Shown here in pieces: positions 8,135 through 16,306 of a DNA stretch of 22,146 nucleotides. The stretch comes from an uncultured Clostridium sp. (GTDB taxonomy: Bacteria; Bacillota; Clostridia; Lachnospirales; Lachnospiraceae). The stretch's first letter is position 1; the number at the start of each line of letters is the position of its first letter. Position numbers and translations under genes: made by a program. The notes beneath the pieces were generated by a model. The model searched no databases. It was given only the letters and a program-made list of their open reading frames with translations, and was not told where the DNA came from. Location: the NCBI GenBank assembly GCA_900553925.1, contig USFH01000014.1, positions 1 through 22,146 on the forward strand. The letters are read 5' to 3'.

Positions 8135-9868
8135 TTACATCATGTACTCAATCATCTTGTTGACTGCTTCGCCAAACTCCTCTGACTTCTGCTGTGCATC
8201 ATCGAAATCTTTGCCGATGACACCGTAGTAGAACTTGATCTTTGGCTCTGTACCGGACGGACGGACGCAAAGCCATGCGCCACCTTCGAGCTCGTAATAT
8301 ACAACGTTTGACTTCGGAAGTCCGGTTGGAATAACCGCCTTATTCTTCATATTTGTCGCTGTATCGTTGTCATAATTACGTGCCCAGAGTACTTGTAAGC
8401 CTGCAATCTCCTTCGGTGTGTGGGACTTCAGCTGATCCATGATACTCTTAATCTTCTCGAGGCCTTCAATTCCCTTTAAAGTAAGTGTATGGATCGCATC
8501 TACATGATAACCATACTTCTCGTAGATATCGATCATTGCATCCCACAGCGTCTTACCGAGAGAGCGATAATAAGCTGCTGCCTCACAGAGTGCCATTGTC
8601 GCCACAATCGCATCCTTATCCCTGGCATGTGTACCGATCAGGCATCCATAGCTCTCCTCAAATCCAAAGAGATATGTGCCATTATGTTTTGTCTCAAACT
8701 CCAACATCTTCTGTCCGATAAACTTAAATCCTGTCAGAACCTCTACGAGCTTCACGCCGTAGCTCTTCGCCATCTCATTTACAAGGTTTGTTGTAACGAT
8801 AGATTTGATCAGTGCACCATCCTTCGGCAGACCTCTTGTCGCCTTAATCTGGCTGAGCTCATATTCTGCAAGCAGACTCCCCGACATATTTCCGGTCAGG
8901 CAGTGATACTCACCTTCCTTATCCTTCACATACACACCGAGACGGTCTGCATCCGGATCCGTCGCGAGAACGAGGTCTGCATCATGATGCTTTGCAAGCG
9001 CAAGTGCAAGCTCAAACGCCTCTGCTGCTTCCGGGTTCGGATAGCTTACGGTTGGGAAATCGCCATCCGGCAATTCCTGCTCCGGAACGACATATACGTT
9101 CTCAAATCCAAGCTCACGAAGAATTCTTCTTGCCGGAATATTTCCTGTGCCGTGCAATGGTGTATATACAATCTTTAATTCTTTTCCGTATTCGTCGATG
9201 CACTCCTGATGCAGAACAAGCTTTTTGAGCTCTGCCATATATGCATCATCGATTTCCTTGCCGATCACTTCATACAAGCCCTCATGGATGGCTTCCTGCT
9301 TCGGCATGGTAATGGCATCCTGTACGGAGATTGCCTTAACTTCGCGCATGATTCCTGCATCGTGTGGAGGGGTGATCTGTGCGCCATCTTCCCAGTATAC
9401 CTTGTAACCGTTGTACTCTGGTGGATTATGGCTGGCTGTTACATTGATACCTGCCACACAACCAAGGTAACGGACTGCAAAAGAAAGCTCCGGTGTCGGA
9501 CGAAGCGACTCGAATACATACGCTTTAATACCGTTTGCTGCCAGACACAAGGCTGCTACATCTGCAAACTCCGGTGAACAGTGTCTGGAATCATACGCAA
9601 TCGCAACACCCTTCGCCTGCTTCTTACGCTGTTTGATATAATTTGCAAGTCCCTGTGTCGCCTTCGCAACAATATAATTATTCATGCGGTTCGTACCGGC
9701 GCCAATAATACCGCGCAATCCAGCTGTTCCGAATTCAAGATCCGTATAGAAACGTTCTTTGATTTCTTTCTCATCATCCTTGATGGCTGCCAGCTCCTGT
9801 CTTGTTGCTTCATCGAAAAACGGGTTTGTCAGCCATTCTTCATAAACCTTCTTGTAATCCATGTCCAT
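8135..9868 (-). CDS. pgcA: Alpha-phosphoglucomutase / phosphomannomutase
   Basis: Interconverts glucose-6-phosphate and glucose-1-phosphate; the latter is the UDP-glucose precursor for UDP-galactose, UDP-glucuronate and surface glycans. 577 residues, typical of the long Bacillota mutases. Seen: FGTAGLRGIIGAGTNRMN near the N-terminus, the phosphoserine loop TASHNP (144-149, S146), metal-binding DPDADR (304-309), sugar-binding GFEESYG (402-408) and the phosphate-binding RPSGTEPKIKFYYG near the C-terminus. All catalytic motifs are intact. The first ATG is chosen because AGGAGGA lies five bases before it. It follows the PEGA lipoprotein gene by 17 nt and ends in a strong hairpin, so the two form an operon. 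The symbol follows the B. subtilis homologue; mannose or glucosamine activity cannot be excluded. Confidence 0.94.
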   Translation of the reverse strand: MDMDYKKVYEEWLTNPFFDEATRQELAAIKDDEKEIKERFYTDLEFGTAGLRGIIGAGTNRMNNYIVAKATQGLANYIKQRKKQAKGVAIAYDSRHCSPEFADVAALCLAANGIKAYVFESLRPTPELSFAVRYLGCVAGINVTASHNPPEYNGYKVYWEDGAQITPPHDAGIMREVKAISVQDAITMPKQEAIHEGLYEVIGKEIDDAYMAELKKLVLHQECIDEYGKELKIVYTPLHGTGNIPARRILRELGFENVYVVPEQELPDGDFPTVSYPNPEAAEAFELALALAKHHDADLVLATDPDADRLGVYVKDKEGEYHCLTGNMSGSLLAEYELSQIKATRGLPKDGALIKSIVTTNLVNEMAKSYGVKLVEVLTGFKFIGQKMLEFETKHNGTYLFGFEESYGCLIGTHARDKDAIVATMALCEAAAYYRSLGKTLWDAMIDIYEKYGYHVDAIHTLTLKGIEGLEKIKSIMDQLKSHTPKEIAGLQVLWARNYDNDTATNMKNKAVIPTGLPKSNVVYYELEGGAWLCVRPSGTEPKIKFYYGVIGKDFDDAQQKSEEFGEAVNKMIEYMM

Positions 9869-9885
9869 GATGTTCCTCCTACTAT

Positions 9886-11262
9886 TTAGTCGAGCACGGA
9901 TATCAGATCCGCGTAACTATATTCATCGTCTTTGCCATTATCCTCGGCTTGTATTGTGTAGCTCTTTATCAAATAACCGGCCTTATATAACGTAATCGTA
10001 TGTGTTCCCGCTGTCTTCTTGATCGACACCGGTGCTATTCCGACATAATCTCCGTCGAAATACACTCCCACGCCTTCCGGTTTTTTAATCGTAATCTTAT
10101 TTCCCTGTACCGCTGTTTCGGTTGTCTGACCGCTCTGTGTGGCTGCCGCAGTCGTCTGTCCTGCCTGCGTCATCGCGGTTTTGTCTTCCGTCGTCTGCTG
10201 TCCGCTTACAGTCGTCTGGTCACTGCCGGTTTCTTCTGTCTCAGTCGTATCTTCCGTTGTCTCTTCTGTGGTCTCCGCCTGCAGTGTGACCCGGAGTGTC
10301 TTCACTGTATCACTGATCTTGAAGCTTCCCCGGAAGCTGTCATAACCATCCGCCTGAATCGTAAGCTGATGCTCTCCATAAAGCCCTGTATATGTCCGGT
10401 TCTCAATCGTTTCACCATCCACGCAGATTGTCTCTCCCGCATCCTCCGGTGTCACGGTAAATGTCACAGTTCCTGATGGTATCGCAATATCGGATATATC
10501 CACATTCATCTCACGATCCCGCGTCACGCGGACCGGCTTCTCACCGGAATACCCGTTCCGGCTGATCCGGAGTGTATACTCACCCTCGCCAACCGCCACC
10601 AGCATATCCGCTGTTACCGGCACGATCACGTCCTTCCCAATCTCAACAAATCCACCCACATAGGTTCCCTGATTGAGCAGACGTATATATCCATGTCCTT
10701 TGGTGATCACCACTGATAATAACGTTCCGTTCCACACGTACAAGGTCACTTCGTCCTCTGTATTCACATCAATCAGTGCGATTTCCCTGTCACCGTCAAA
10801 CGCCTTTGCATAATCCGATATTTTAAAGCTTGCGCCATTATAGGCTGCTGTGTTATTGTCTGTCCGGTAGGCAAACTTCTTCACACCGGTGTATGTCTTC
10901 ACCTTCGCATTCTGTGTAATCTGTACAAGCTTCCCTGTATCCGCATAGTATACGATATCCACAACGCTTCCACACGCAACACCAGAAATGCCGATGTCTG
11001 TTCCTTGTGCACTATACACGCCCACACCGCCATGATATTGAAGTTCCACATCCGTGCCATCCTGGACTGACACAAAATGGAGTAGATTGTTATCCATGTC
11101 CATGCTTGTTATGATCGCTGTCATCGTAAGCTCTTCATGGCTTGCGGTCACATCTTCCGTATTCTCATACACCTTTACATCATTCGGCTCCGTGCCGCAC
11201 GCGGTCAGGGTATACGCAAGAGCAAGCATCACCAGCATGCACAATATCCTTCTTCTATCCAT
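9886..11262 (-). CDS. PEGA-repeat lipoprotein
   Basis: 458 residues. A short basic start and hydrophobic segment end in the lipobox LTAC (19-22), so it should be a lipid-anchored surface protein. An N-terminal beta-rich region of about 45-190 contains a hydrophobic, Tyr/Val-rich domain that I do not recognise. Then come PEGA-like units: about 190-257 (ending EYTLRISRNGYSGEKPVRV), 263-328 (SGTVTFTVTPEDAG to HQLTIQADGYDSFRGS) and a C-terminal one at 390-440 (GVGVYFDGDYVGIAP to THTITLYKAGYLI). A Thr/Glu/Gln-rich linker (329-388), typical of a wall-spanning spacer, separates the last two. PEGA domains are small beta folds related to S-layer and carbohydrate-contact modules; the ligand is unknown. 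It is the first gene of a pair with phosphoglucomutase, under its own promoter. RBS AAGGTGG precedes the ATG. Confidence 0.85.
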   Translation of the reverse strand: MDRRRILCMLVMLALAYTLTACGTEPNDVKVYENTEDVTASHEELTMTAIITSMDMDNNLLHFVSVQDGTDVELQYHGGVGVYSAQGTDIGISGVACGSVVDIVYYADTGKLVQITQNAKVKTYTGVKKFAYRTDNNTAAYNGASFKISDYAKAFDGDREIALIDVNTEDEVTLYVWNGTLLSVVITKGHGYIRLLNQGTYVGGFVEIGKDVIVPVTADMLVAVGEGEYTLRISRNGYSGEKPVRVTRDREMNVDISDIAIPSGTVTFTVTPEDAGETICVDGETIENRTYTGLYGEHQLTIQADGYDSFRGSFKISDTVKTLRVTLQAETTEETTEDTTETEETGSDQTTVSGQQTTEDKTAMTQAGQTTAAATQSGQTTETAVQGNKITIKKPEGVGVYFDGDYVGIAPVSIKKTAGTHTITLYKAGYLIKSYTIQAEDNGKDDEYSYADLISVLD

Positions 11263-11282
11263 AAAACCACCTTAACTTCTGT

Positions 11283-11311
11283 ATTATACAAGATTATTTT
11301 GTAAATGTGAA
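11283..11311 (-). promoter_or_regulatory. Sigma-A-type promoter of the lipoprotein-pgcA operon
   Basis: Read on the minus strand: -35 TTCACA (11306-11311), a 17-base spacer and a perfect -10 TATAAT (11283-11288). It lies about 20 bases upstream of the lipoprotein start, giving a very short leader that contains the AAGGTGG ribosome site. Confidence 0.75.
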
Positions 11312-11342
11312 GATTATATATTTATTTTTTCTAGCGAAATTT

Positions 11343-12344
11343 TTAGATATGATATGCAAATAATTTTCCTAGAAGTTCCTGTTTCTTCTCTTCCTCTTCC
11401 GAGATCCGGTTCAGTTTTTCGACCATTTTGGGCGATATCCGCGCTTTCGAACCATTTATGTACTGATTGGACAGCTTATAGAACTTCTCCGGATACCTGT
11501 ATTTCCTGTATATATACCGGATATCAGACTGCCGGAGTGCACACCCGTCTGCATACCGCTCTAAGATTGCTTCAAGAAGCTGGAAGGAATACCCATTTTT
11601 CTCCACTGTTTTTCGTATAAAATAATACAGATCCTGCAGCTGGTTTCCCACATGATACTTATCAAAATTAATCGTTGCCACATACCGGTTTCCGCCCGTC
11701 TGGCAGATCAGCACACTGTGATGGTTATAGTTTCCATGACAATATCCAACATGATTTCCTTCCTGAATTTGTTTCTCTGTTCCTGCCTGTGCTGCTTCTT
11801 CCCGTTCACACTGCAGTCCCTGTTCATAGAAATAAGAAAAAAACTTCAGGAACAACGTCTCAAACTCCCGCTTCGGGCTCTGCTTCATAATATAATTATA
11901 GACCCGTTTCATCTCCCGGTTCCGGCGGCGTACATCATTTTTCTCCCGCAGCTGCATATCCTGATCAGCTTCTCTCCACACAACAGCGCCCGCCCTGTGA
12001 AATTCCACCAGATTGTCGACTGCCAGCATGATTTCATTTTTGCTGCCTACGTTCATTTCCCTGCCATCGAAATACATGCGCATCACAAAAGGATTCCCAT
12101 ACCGGTCGCAGGTGATAAGTTCTCCCTGTGTATTCTTCACCAGGCGGTCAACATGCGCAAACCCTGCCGCATACAAGCGCTCCTTGAATTCATACTCCGA
12201 AAGCAGGCGGTGTTCACCTGCCGCTGCCGCCCGCAGCTGCCATATCCCCTTGTCCGTATACAGCAGAGAAGCACCTCGTCCCCGCCCCATGTGATCGATC
12301 GTCACATCGTAGAGTTCATACACTTCCGACATCTTTTCAGCCAC
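11343..12344 (-). CDS. CotS/YutH-family spore-coat-like kinase-fold protein
   Basis: 333 residues, related to the CotS family of aminoglycoside-phosphotransferase-like proteins found in the spore coats of endospore formers. Seen: an N-terminal lobe with WQLRAA (35-40) at the place of the ATP-lysine strand; a basic helical segment; YCHGNYNHHSVLI (201-213) in the catalytic-loop position; ATINFDKYHVGNQLQDLYYFIRK (223-245) in the metal-loop position; and a charged C-terminal tail. The usual catalytic HGD is HGN and the metal-site DFD is NFD, so phosphotransfer is likely weak or absent, although related Clostridia proteins may share this. The start is GTG at 12344, placed after GGGAGGGG; an in-frame ATG four codons on has no better site. 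It lies 77 nt after cca. Sporulation in this strain is not proven by one gene. Confidence 0.8.
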   Translation of the reverse strand: MAEKMSEVYELYDVTIDHMGRGRGASLLYTDKGIWQLRAAAAGEHRLLSEYEFKERLYAAGFAHVDRLVKNTQGELITCDRYGNPFVMRMYFDGREMNVGSKNEIMLAVDNLVEFHRAGAVVWREADQDMQLREKNDVRRRNREMKRVYNYIMKQSPKREFETLFLKFFSYFYEQGLQCEREEAAQAGTEKQIQEGNHVGYCHGNYNHHSVLICQTGGNRYVATINFDKYHVGNQLQDLYYFIRKTVEKNGYSFQLLEAILERYADGCALRQSDIRYIYRKYRYPEKFYKLSNQYINGSKARISPKMVEKLNRISEEEEKKQELLGKLFAYHI

Positions 12345-12351
12345 AAAAAAT

Positions 12352-12393
12352 CCCCTCCCAACATCAGTCTTGTTAATTGTATGCCGGGAAGGG
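12352..12393 (-). promoter_or_regulatory. Possible SD-sequestering stem before the cotS-like gene
   Basis: On the minus strand the ribosome site GGGAGGGG (12352-12359) is complementary, with one G-U pair, to CCCTTCCC (12386-12393) 26 bases upstream. A second pair, ATCAG with CTGAT, crosses it and could form only as an alternative or a pseudoknot. This could limit translation of the downstream GTG start. It is a short GC-rich complementarity and may be chance. Confidence 0.3.
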
Positions 12394-12421
12394 CTGATTC
12401 ATTCCGATTGACGGTTCGCAT

Positions 12422-13813
12422 CTATAGATACGATTCTTTGACAATCGCCAATAATTGTTCTCTTGTATTCAATTCCGGGGCATCCAGCACCCGGTTCAAC
12501 AGTTCTTTCAGGATCCGTCCCATATCCGGTCCCGGTTTCACACCTAATTCGATCAGATCTTTGCCGCATATGGCGAGCTCCGACATCTTCAGGCATTGTT
12601 TCTGCTCCATGATCTCTGTGTACATCTCCTGCATATGCGCGATCACGTATTTACGCTGTTCGAGATTGCAGTCGCTCTGCCCCGCCATGTCGCCCTTCCG
12701 GATCGCCAGATAATCCTCGAAATACTCCGCCCCGAGCTGTGCGATAAACTTGCGGAAGCTTTTTATCCCAGGTCCTTTGCCGGATAGTCCGTAATCATGA
12801 TTCCGCACCAGCCTGCACACCTGCCCAATCGTGTCATTGTCCATCTTCAGCCGTCGCATGATGATCTCTGCCCGCTTCGCAGAAGCTTCCGGATGTCCAT
12901 AGAAATGATCCACCCCATTTTCATCCGTTGTCTTACATTCCGGTTTTCCGATATCATGAAACAACGCTGCATAACGAAGCACCGTCGTAGCCGGCACAGC
13001 CTCCATCACTTTCAGAGTATGATGCCCTACATCATAGAGGTGATACTGGTTGTTCTGCGGTGTCTGCATCATCACATCAAACTCGGGCAGAAACACCTTC
13101 GTAAGTCCGAGTTCATATGCTTCCTCCAGCCGTTCCGGGTGATCCGAGACAAGCATCTTCGTAAGCTCTGTGCAGATCCGTTCCGCGCTGATATCCTTCA
13201 GGAAACGTGCCTGATTGCGCATCGCTTCGCGTGTCTTATCCTCAATTGCAAAATCAAGCTGCGCCCCAAACCGGACCGCACGCAGGATACGCAGAGCGTC
13301 CTCGTCAAACCGTTCACAAGCGCATCCGACGCAGCGGATGATTCCCCGCTTCAAATCCTCCTGTCCGCCGAAGATATCGATCACGCCCTGCTCCGGGTTA
13401 TATGCCATCGCATTGATCGTAAAATCCCGCCGCTTAAGATCTTCTTCGAGGCTTGCCGTGAAGCATACCGTCTCCGGTCTCCGGTGATCCTTATACTCTC
13501 CATCGACACGATAGGTAGTCACCTCGAATGCGTAATCGGTGTGGCTCACATTTCCCGCATCCTCCGCGGTAAGAATATCCCGGTTCACGAGTACCGTCAC
13601 CGTTCCGTGTTGGATTCCCGTGTCGATCGTTCGCGCAAAGATTCGTTTCACCTCTTCCGGCTTCGCTGAAGTTGTAATATCCCAGTCATGCGGCTGCTTG
13701 CCAAGCAGGCTGTCACGCACACATCCGCCAACCACATACGCCTCATATCCATGCTGATTCAATTGTTGTAAAATATATGCCGCCCCTGTCGGAATCTCTA
13801 TCTTCATATGCAT
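12422..13813 (-). CDS. cca: CCA-adding tRNA nucleotidyltransferase
   Basis: Adds or repairs the 3' CCA end of tRNAs. 463 residues from the first ATG, or 461 from the second (13807), which is the likelier start because GGGGG sits six bases before it. Seen: class II nucleotidyltransferase head with VVGGCVRDSLLGKQPHDWDITT (27-48, metal acids DWD 43-45), GTVTVL on the next strand, RRDFTINAMAYN, the RAVRFGAQLDF region after EDALRILR, and an HD domain in the middle (HHTLKVME, then ALFHDIGKP, then GHPEAS and RNHDYGL). The HD motif suggests the bacterial form with extra phosphohydrolase activity, though it may be structural. It lies directly after the proS terminator, so transcription probably comes by readthrough from the proS side. 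Confidence 0.95.
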   Translation of the reverse strand: MHMKIEIPTGAAYILQQLNQHGYEAYVVGGCVRDSLLGKQPHDWDITTSAKPEEVKRIFARTIDTGIQHGTVTVLVNRDILTAEDAGNVSHTDYAFEVTTYRVDGEYKDHRRPETVCFTASLEEDLKRRDFTINAMAYNPEQGVIDIFGGQEDLKRGIIRCVGCACERFDEDALRILRAVRFGAQLDFAIEDKTREAMRNQARFLKDISAERICTELTKMLVSDHPERLEEAYELGLTKVFLPEFDVMMQTPQNNQYHLYDVGHHTLKVMEAVPATTVLRYAALFHDIGKPECKTTDENGVDHFYGHPEASAKRAEIIMRRLKMDNDTIGQVCRLVRNHDYGLSGKGPGIKSFRKFIAQLGAEYFEDYLAIRKGDMAGQSDCNLEQRKYVIAHMQEMYTEIMEQKQCLKMSELAICGKDLIELGVKPGPDMGRILKELLNRVLDAPELNTREQLLAIVKESYL

Positions 13814-13832
13814 CCCCCATTATAATAAACCA

Positions 13833-13858
13833 CAACCCCGCCGGAACCAGCAGGGTTG
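13833..13858 (-). terminator. Attenuating terminator after proS
   Basis: On the minus strand CAACCCTGCT (13849-13858) pairs with GGCGGGGTTG (13833-13842), ten pairs including two G-U, around a six-base loop, then a T-rich stretch. It is 15 bases after the proS stop and about 20-25 bases before cca, so it may only reduce readthrough into cca. Confidence 0.65.
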
Positions 13859-13873
13859 CAGTTATCGTATTTA

Positions 13874-15310
13874 TTAATATGCCTTACCGAAATAAACCAT
13901 ATGCTTTGCAGGTTTGCCGCAATGTACACATACATCGCCAAGCTTCTCCTGCGCAAACGGAATACATCTCGTTGTTGCGCCAGTCTCGTCCTTGATTGCT
14001 GTCTCGCAGGCTTCCTCGCCACACCACATAGCCTTGATGAATCCCTGCTTCTTCTCCAGAATATCTGTGAACTCGTCCCAGTTTGTTGCAACATGTGTAT
14101 TCGCATCCCGGTGCGCCTTTGCCTTTGCATACATATCATCATGCATCTGTGCAAGCAGTGCCTCGCAGGTCTCTGTCAGCTTGTCAAATGGTACGATGGT
14201 CTTCTCTCTTGTATCACGGCGGACAACAACTGCCTGTCCTGCCTCGATATCCTTCGGTCCAACCTCAACACGAAGTGGAATACCCTTTACTTCCTGCTCT
14301 GCGAACTTGAATCCAGGGCTCTTATCAGAATCGTCAACCTTCACGCGGAAGTTGGATGCGAGCACGCTGCGGAGCTCCTCTGCCTTCTCGAGCACGCCCT
14401 CCTTCTTCTGCATGATCGGAACAATCATAATCTGTGTCGGAGCTACCTTCGGAGGAAGCACCAGTCCGCTGTCATCACCATGTACCATGATGATAGCGCC
14501 GATCATTCTCGTTGTCATACCCCAGGATGTCTGATGTACATACCGAAGCTTATTATCCTTATCTGTATACTGAACGCCAAATGCTCTTGCAAATCCATCC
14601 CCGAAATTGTGGCTCGTTCCGGACTGCAGTGCCTTGCCATCATGCATCAGCGACTCGATCGTATAAGTTGCCTCAGCACCTGCGAACTTCTCCTTATCTG
14701 TCTTGCGTCCCTTGATAACCGGAATCGCAAGCACATCCTCACAGAAATCCGCATACACATTCAGCATCTGGATCGTTCTTGCCTCTGCCTCTTCTGCTGT
14801 TGCATGTGCGGTATGGCCTTCCTGCCACAGGAACTCTCTCGAGCGAAGGAACGGTCTTGTCTCCTTCTCCCAACGGACAACAGAACACCACTGGTTATAT
14901 ACCTTCGGGAGATCACGGTAGCTCTCGATTTCCTTAGAATAGAAATCGCAGAACAATGTCTCAGATGTTGGTCTGACGCACAGACGCTCCTGCAGTTCAT
15001 TCAAGCCACCATGTGTGACCCATGCAACCTCCGGTGCGAATCCTTCGACATGATCCTTCTCCTTCTCGAGCAGGCTCTCCGGAATAAACATTGGAAGGTA
15101 TACATTCTCTACGCCGGTTGCCTTGAATCGCTCATCGAGATTCTTCTGGATCAGTTCCCAGATCGCGTAGCCTGCCGGTTTGAAAACCATACATCCCTTT
15201 ACGCTTGTGTAATCACACAGTTCTGCCTTACGGACAACATCCGTATACCACTGTGCAAAATCCTCATCCATTGCTGTAATATGCTCTACTAATTTCTTGT
15301 CCTTTGCCAT
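13874..15310 (-). CDS. proS: Prolyl-tRNA synthetase, archaeal/eukaryotic type
   Basis: Charges tRNA-Pro. 478 residues from the ATG at 15310, chosen because AAAGGA lies eight bases before it and [20 protein letters not shown] is a typical start; the frame stays open upstream into a leader hairpin that is not protein-like. Class II motifs: RPTSET (113-118), motif 2 [20 protein letters not shown] (about 146-165), the [11 protein letters not shown] segment, and motif 3 near [18 protein letters not shown] and [11 protein letters not shown]. The anticodon-binding domain and a C-terminal domain with paired cysteines ([24 protein letters not shown]) follow, as in the short ProRS type without the INS editing domain. 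It lies 143 bases after the pseudouridine synthase gene and is followed by a hairpin. This form is common in Clostridia. Confidence 0.96.
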   Translation of the reverse strand: MAKDKKLVEHITAMDEDFAQWYTDVVRKAELCDYTSVKGCMVFKPAGYAIWELIQKNLDERFKATGVENVYLPMFIPESLLEKEKDHVEGFAPEVAWVTHGGLNELQERLCVRPTSETLFCDFYSKEIESYRDLPKVYNQWCSVVRWEKETRPFLRSREFLWQEGHTAHATAEEAEARTIQMLNVYADFCEDVLAIPVIKGRKTDKEKFAGAEATYTIESLMHDGKALQSGTSHNFGDGFARAFGVQYTDKDNKLRYVHQTSWGMTTRMIGAIIMVHGDDSGLVLPPKVAPTQIMIVPIMQKKEGVLEKAEELRSVLASNFRVKVDDSDKSPGFKFAEQEVKGIPLRVEVGPKDIEAGQAVVVRRDTREKTIVPFDKLTETCEALLAQMHDDMYAKAKAHRDANTHVATNWDEFTDILEKKQGFIKAMWCGEEACETAIKDETGATTRCIPFAQEKLGDVCVHCGKPAKHMVYFGKAY

Positions 15311-15340
15311 TTCTCTTTTCCTTTCTATATCCTCTTTTCC

Positions 15341-15402
15341 GATTCGGCAATTGTGATACAATTTCTGTAACGCGGTATTCATCATACACAATTTGCCGAA
15401 TC
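15341..15402 (-). promoter_or_regulatory. Long imperfect hairpin in the proS leader
   Basis: GATTCGGCAA-TTGTG (15341-15355) is complementary to CACAA-TTGCCGAATC (15387-15402) with one bulged base, giving a 15-bp stem around a 31-base loop. It sits about 30 bases before the proS start and about 50 after the previous stop. On the minus strand the stem is followed by GGAAAAGAGG, not a T-run, so it is not an intrinsic terminator. Candidate roles are RNA processing, stabilising the proS end of a cut transcript, or translational control. Confidence 0.55.
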
Positions 15403-15453
15403 CCTTCACGTGATTGTGTATATCCAGTCACACGAGAGTTTCCTTATCTTATA

Positions 15454-16173
15454 TTATTCAAACTCATCTAAGTCAAGCACCTCGAAGGCCTCGCCCTCCG
15501 GTTCCTTCTTGATCACGATTTCTTCCCCGGTGATGGGATGTGTAAATTCCATCCGTGAGGAGAACAGGCCGATCTGCTTATACTTGCGCTTCGTCTTCGT
15601 GAATTCCGGGTTATATTTCGTATCACCCCAGATGCCACAGCCCCGGCTTGCAAACTGTGCCCGGATCTGGTGATGTCTGCCGGTCACGAGTTCGATCAGC
15701 ACATAGCTTAAGGTTCCGTCATCGGTATCCATGACATCGAGTACATCATAGAAAAGCTCCGCGCGCTTGGCGCCTTTCTCACCCTTCTTCGCAACCTTCG
15801 TCATGTTCGTCCGTCCATCCCGCACAAGGTAATCGACCATCTCACCGTCCATATCCGGAAGCTCACCGGTAATCACTGCCTGATAATATTTCGTAATCTC
15901 GCCATCCTGCTGCATGTCCGAAAGCTTCGCTGCCATCTCCGGGGTCTTTGCAAATACCATCACACCCCCTACGGGTCGGTCAAGCCGGTGAATCGCCGCC
16001 ACATACGGCTCGCCAGCATCCTCGTCTTCGTTCCGGTCATACAGATAATGCCTGACTCTGGTAATCATATCCTCATCATTTCCGCGGTCTCCCTGCGACA
16101 ATACGCCATAAGGTTTCACGCACGCGATCAGATATGCATCCTCATATAATACTTCTAACTTCATAGCATCCAT
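15454..16173 (-). CDS. RluA-family RNA pseudouridine synthase
   Basis: Isomerises uridine to pseudouridine in rRNA or tRNA. 239 residues, without an N-terminal S4 domain. Seen: VLYEDAYLIACVKPYGVLSQ at the start, catalytic HRLDRPVGG (62-70, Asp65), GRHHQIRAQFA (165-175) and WGDTKYNP after it. The tail GEAFEVLDLDEFE is strongly acidic. The ATG at 16164 (Met4) is an equally plausible start; neither has a perfect ribosome site, GGATGGATG being the only purine block nearby. It is the first gene behind the promoter at 16230-16258 and probably leads a transcript with proS. The modified nucleotide cannot be told from sequence alone. Confidence 0.9.
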   Translation of the reverse strand: MDAMKLEVLYEDAYLIACVKPYGVLSQGDRGNDEDMITRVRHYLYDRNEDEDAGEPYVAAIHRLDRPVGGVMVFAKTPEMAAKLSDMQQDGEITKYYQAVITGELPDMDGEMVDYLVRDGRTNMTKVAKKGEKGAKRAELFYDVLDVMDTDDGTLSYVLIELVTGRHHQIRAQFASRGCGIWGDTKYNPEFTKTKRKYKQIGLFSSRMEFTHPITGEEIVIKKEPEGEAFEVLDLDEFE

Positions 16174-16229
16174 CCATTCTTAAAATACACGTCTGTATTT
16201 CCTGTTATATCTGCACATAACTAAATGGA

Positions 16230-16258
16230 ATTATACAAGAGTTGTCCTCGTTTTGCAA
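16230..16258 (-). promoter_or_regulatory. Sigma-A-type promoter of the rluA-like/proS unit
   Basis: On the minus strand: -35 TTGCAA (16253-16258), a 17-base spacer and -10 TATAAT (16230-16235). It lies about 57 bases before the pseudouridine synthase start and after the merR-like stop, so the two transcripts are separable. Confidence 0.78.
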
Positions 16259-16306
16259 CAAGCGGACACAGAAAGTTTTTATTACCTGTAGTATAAATAC
16301 CACTTA

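Noticed and set aside
11652..12713. 353-codon plus-strand ORF
   Set aside because: Spans the antisense of the cotS-like gene and the end of cca; composition is typical of a shadow frame.
13856..15292. 478-codon plus-strand ORF
   Set aside because: Lies fully opposite proS; its Cys/Leu/His-rich product is the usual shadow of a well-supported gene, with no domain or ribosome site.
15320..15453. T-box riboswitch upstream of proS
   Set aside because: Only ACCGCG of the 14-base T-box consensus is present, there is no terminator T-run, and the space before the stem is too short for a specifier domain.
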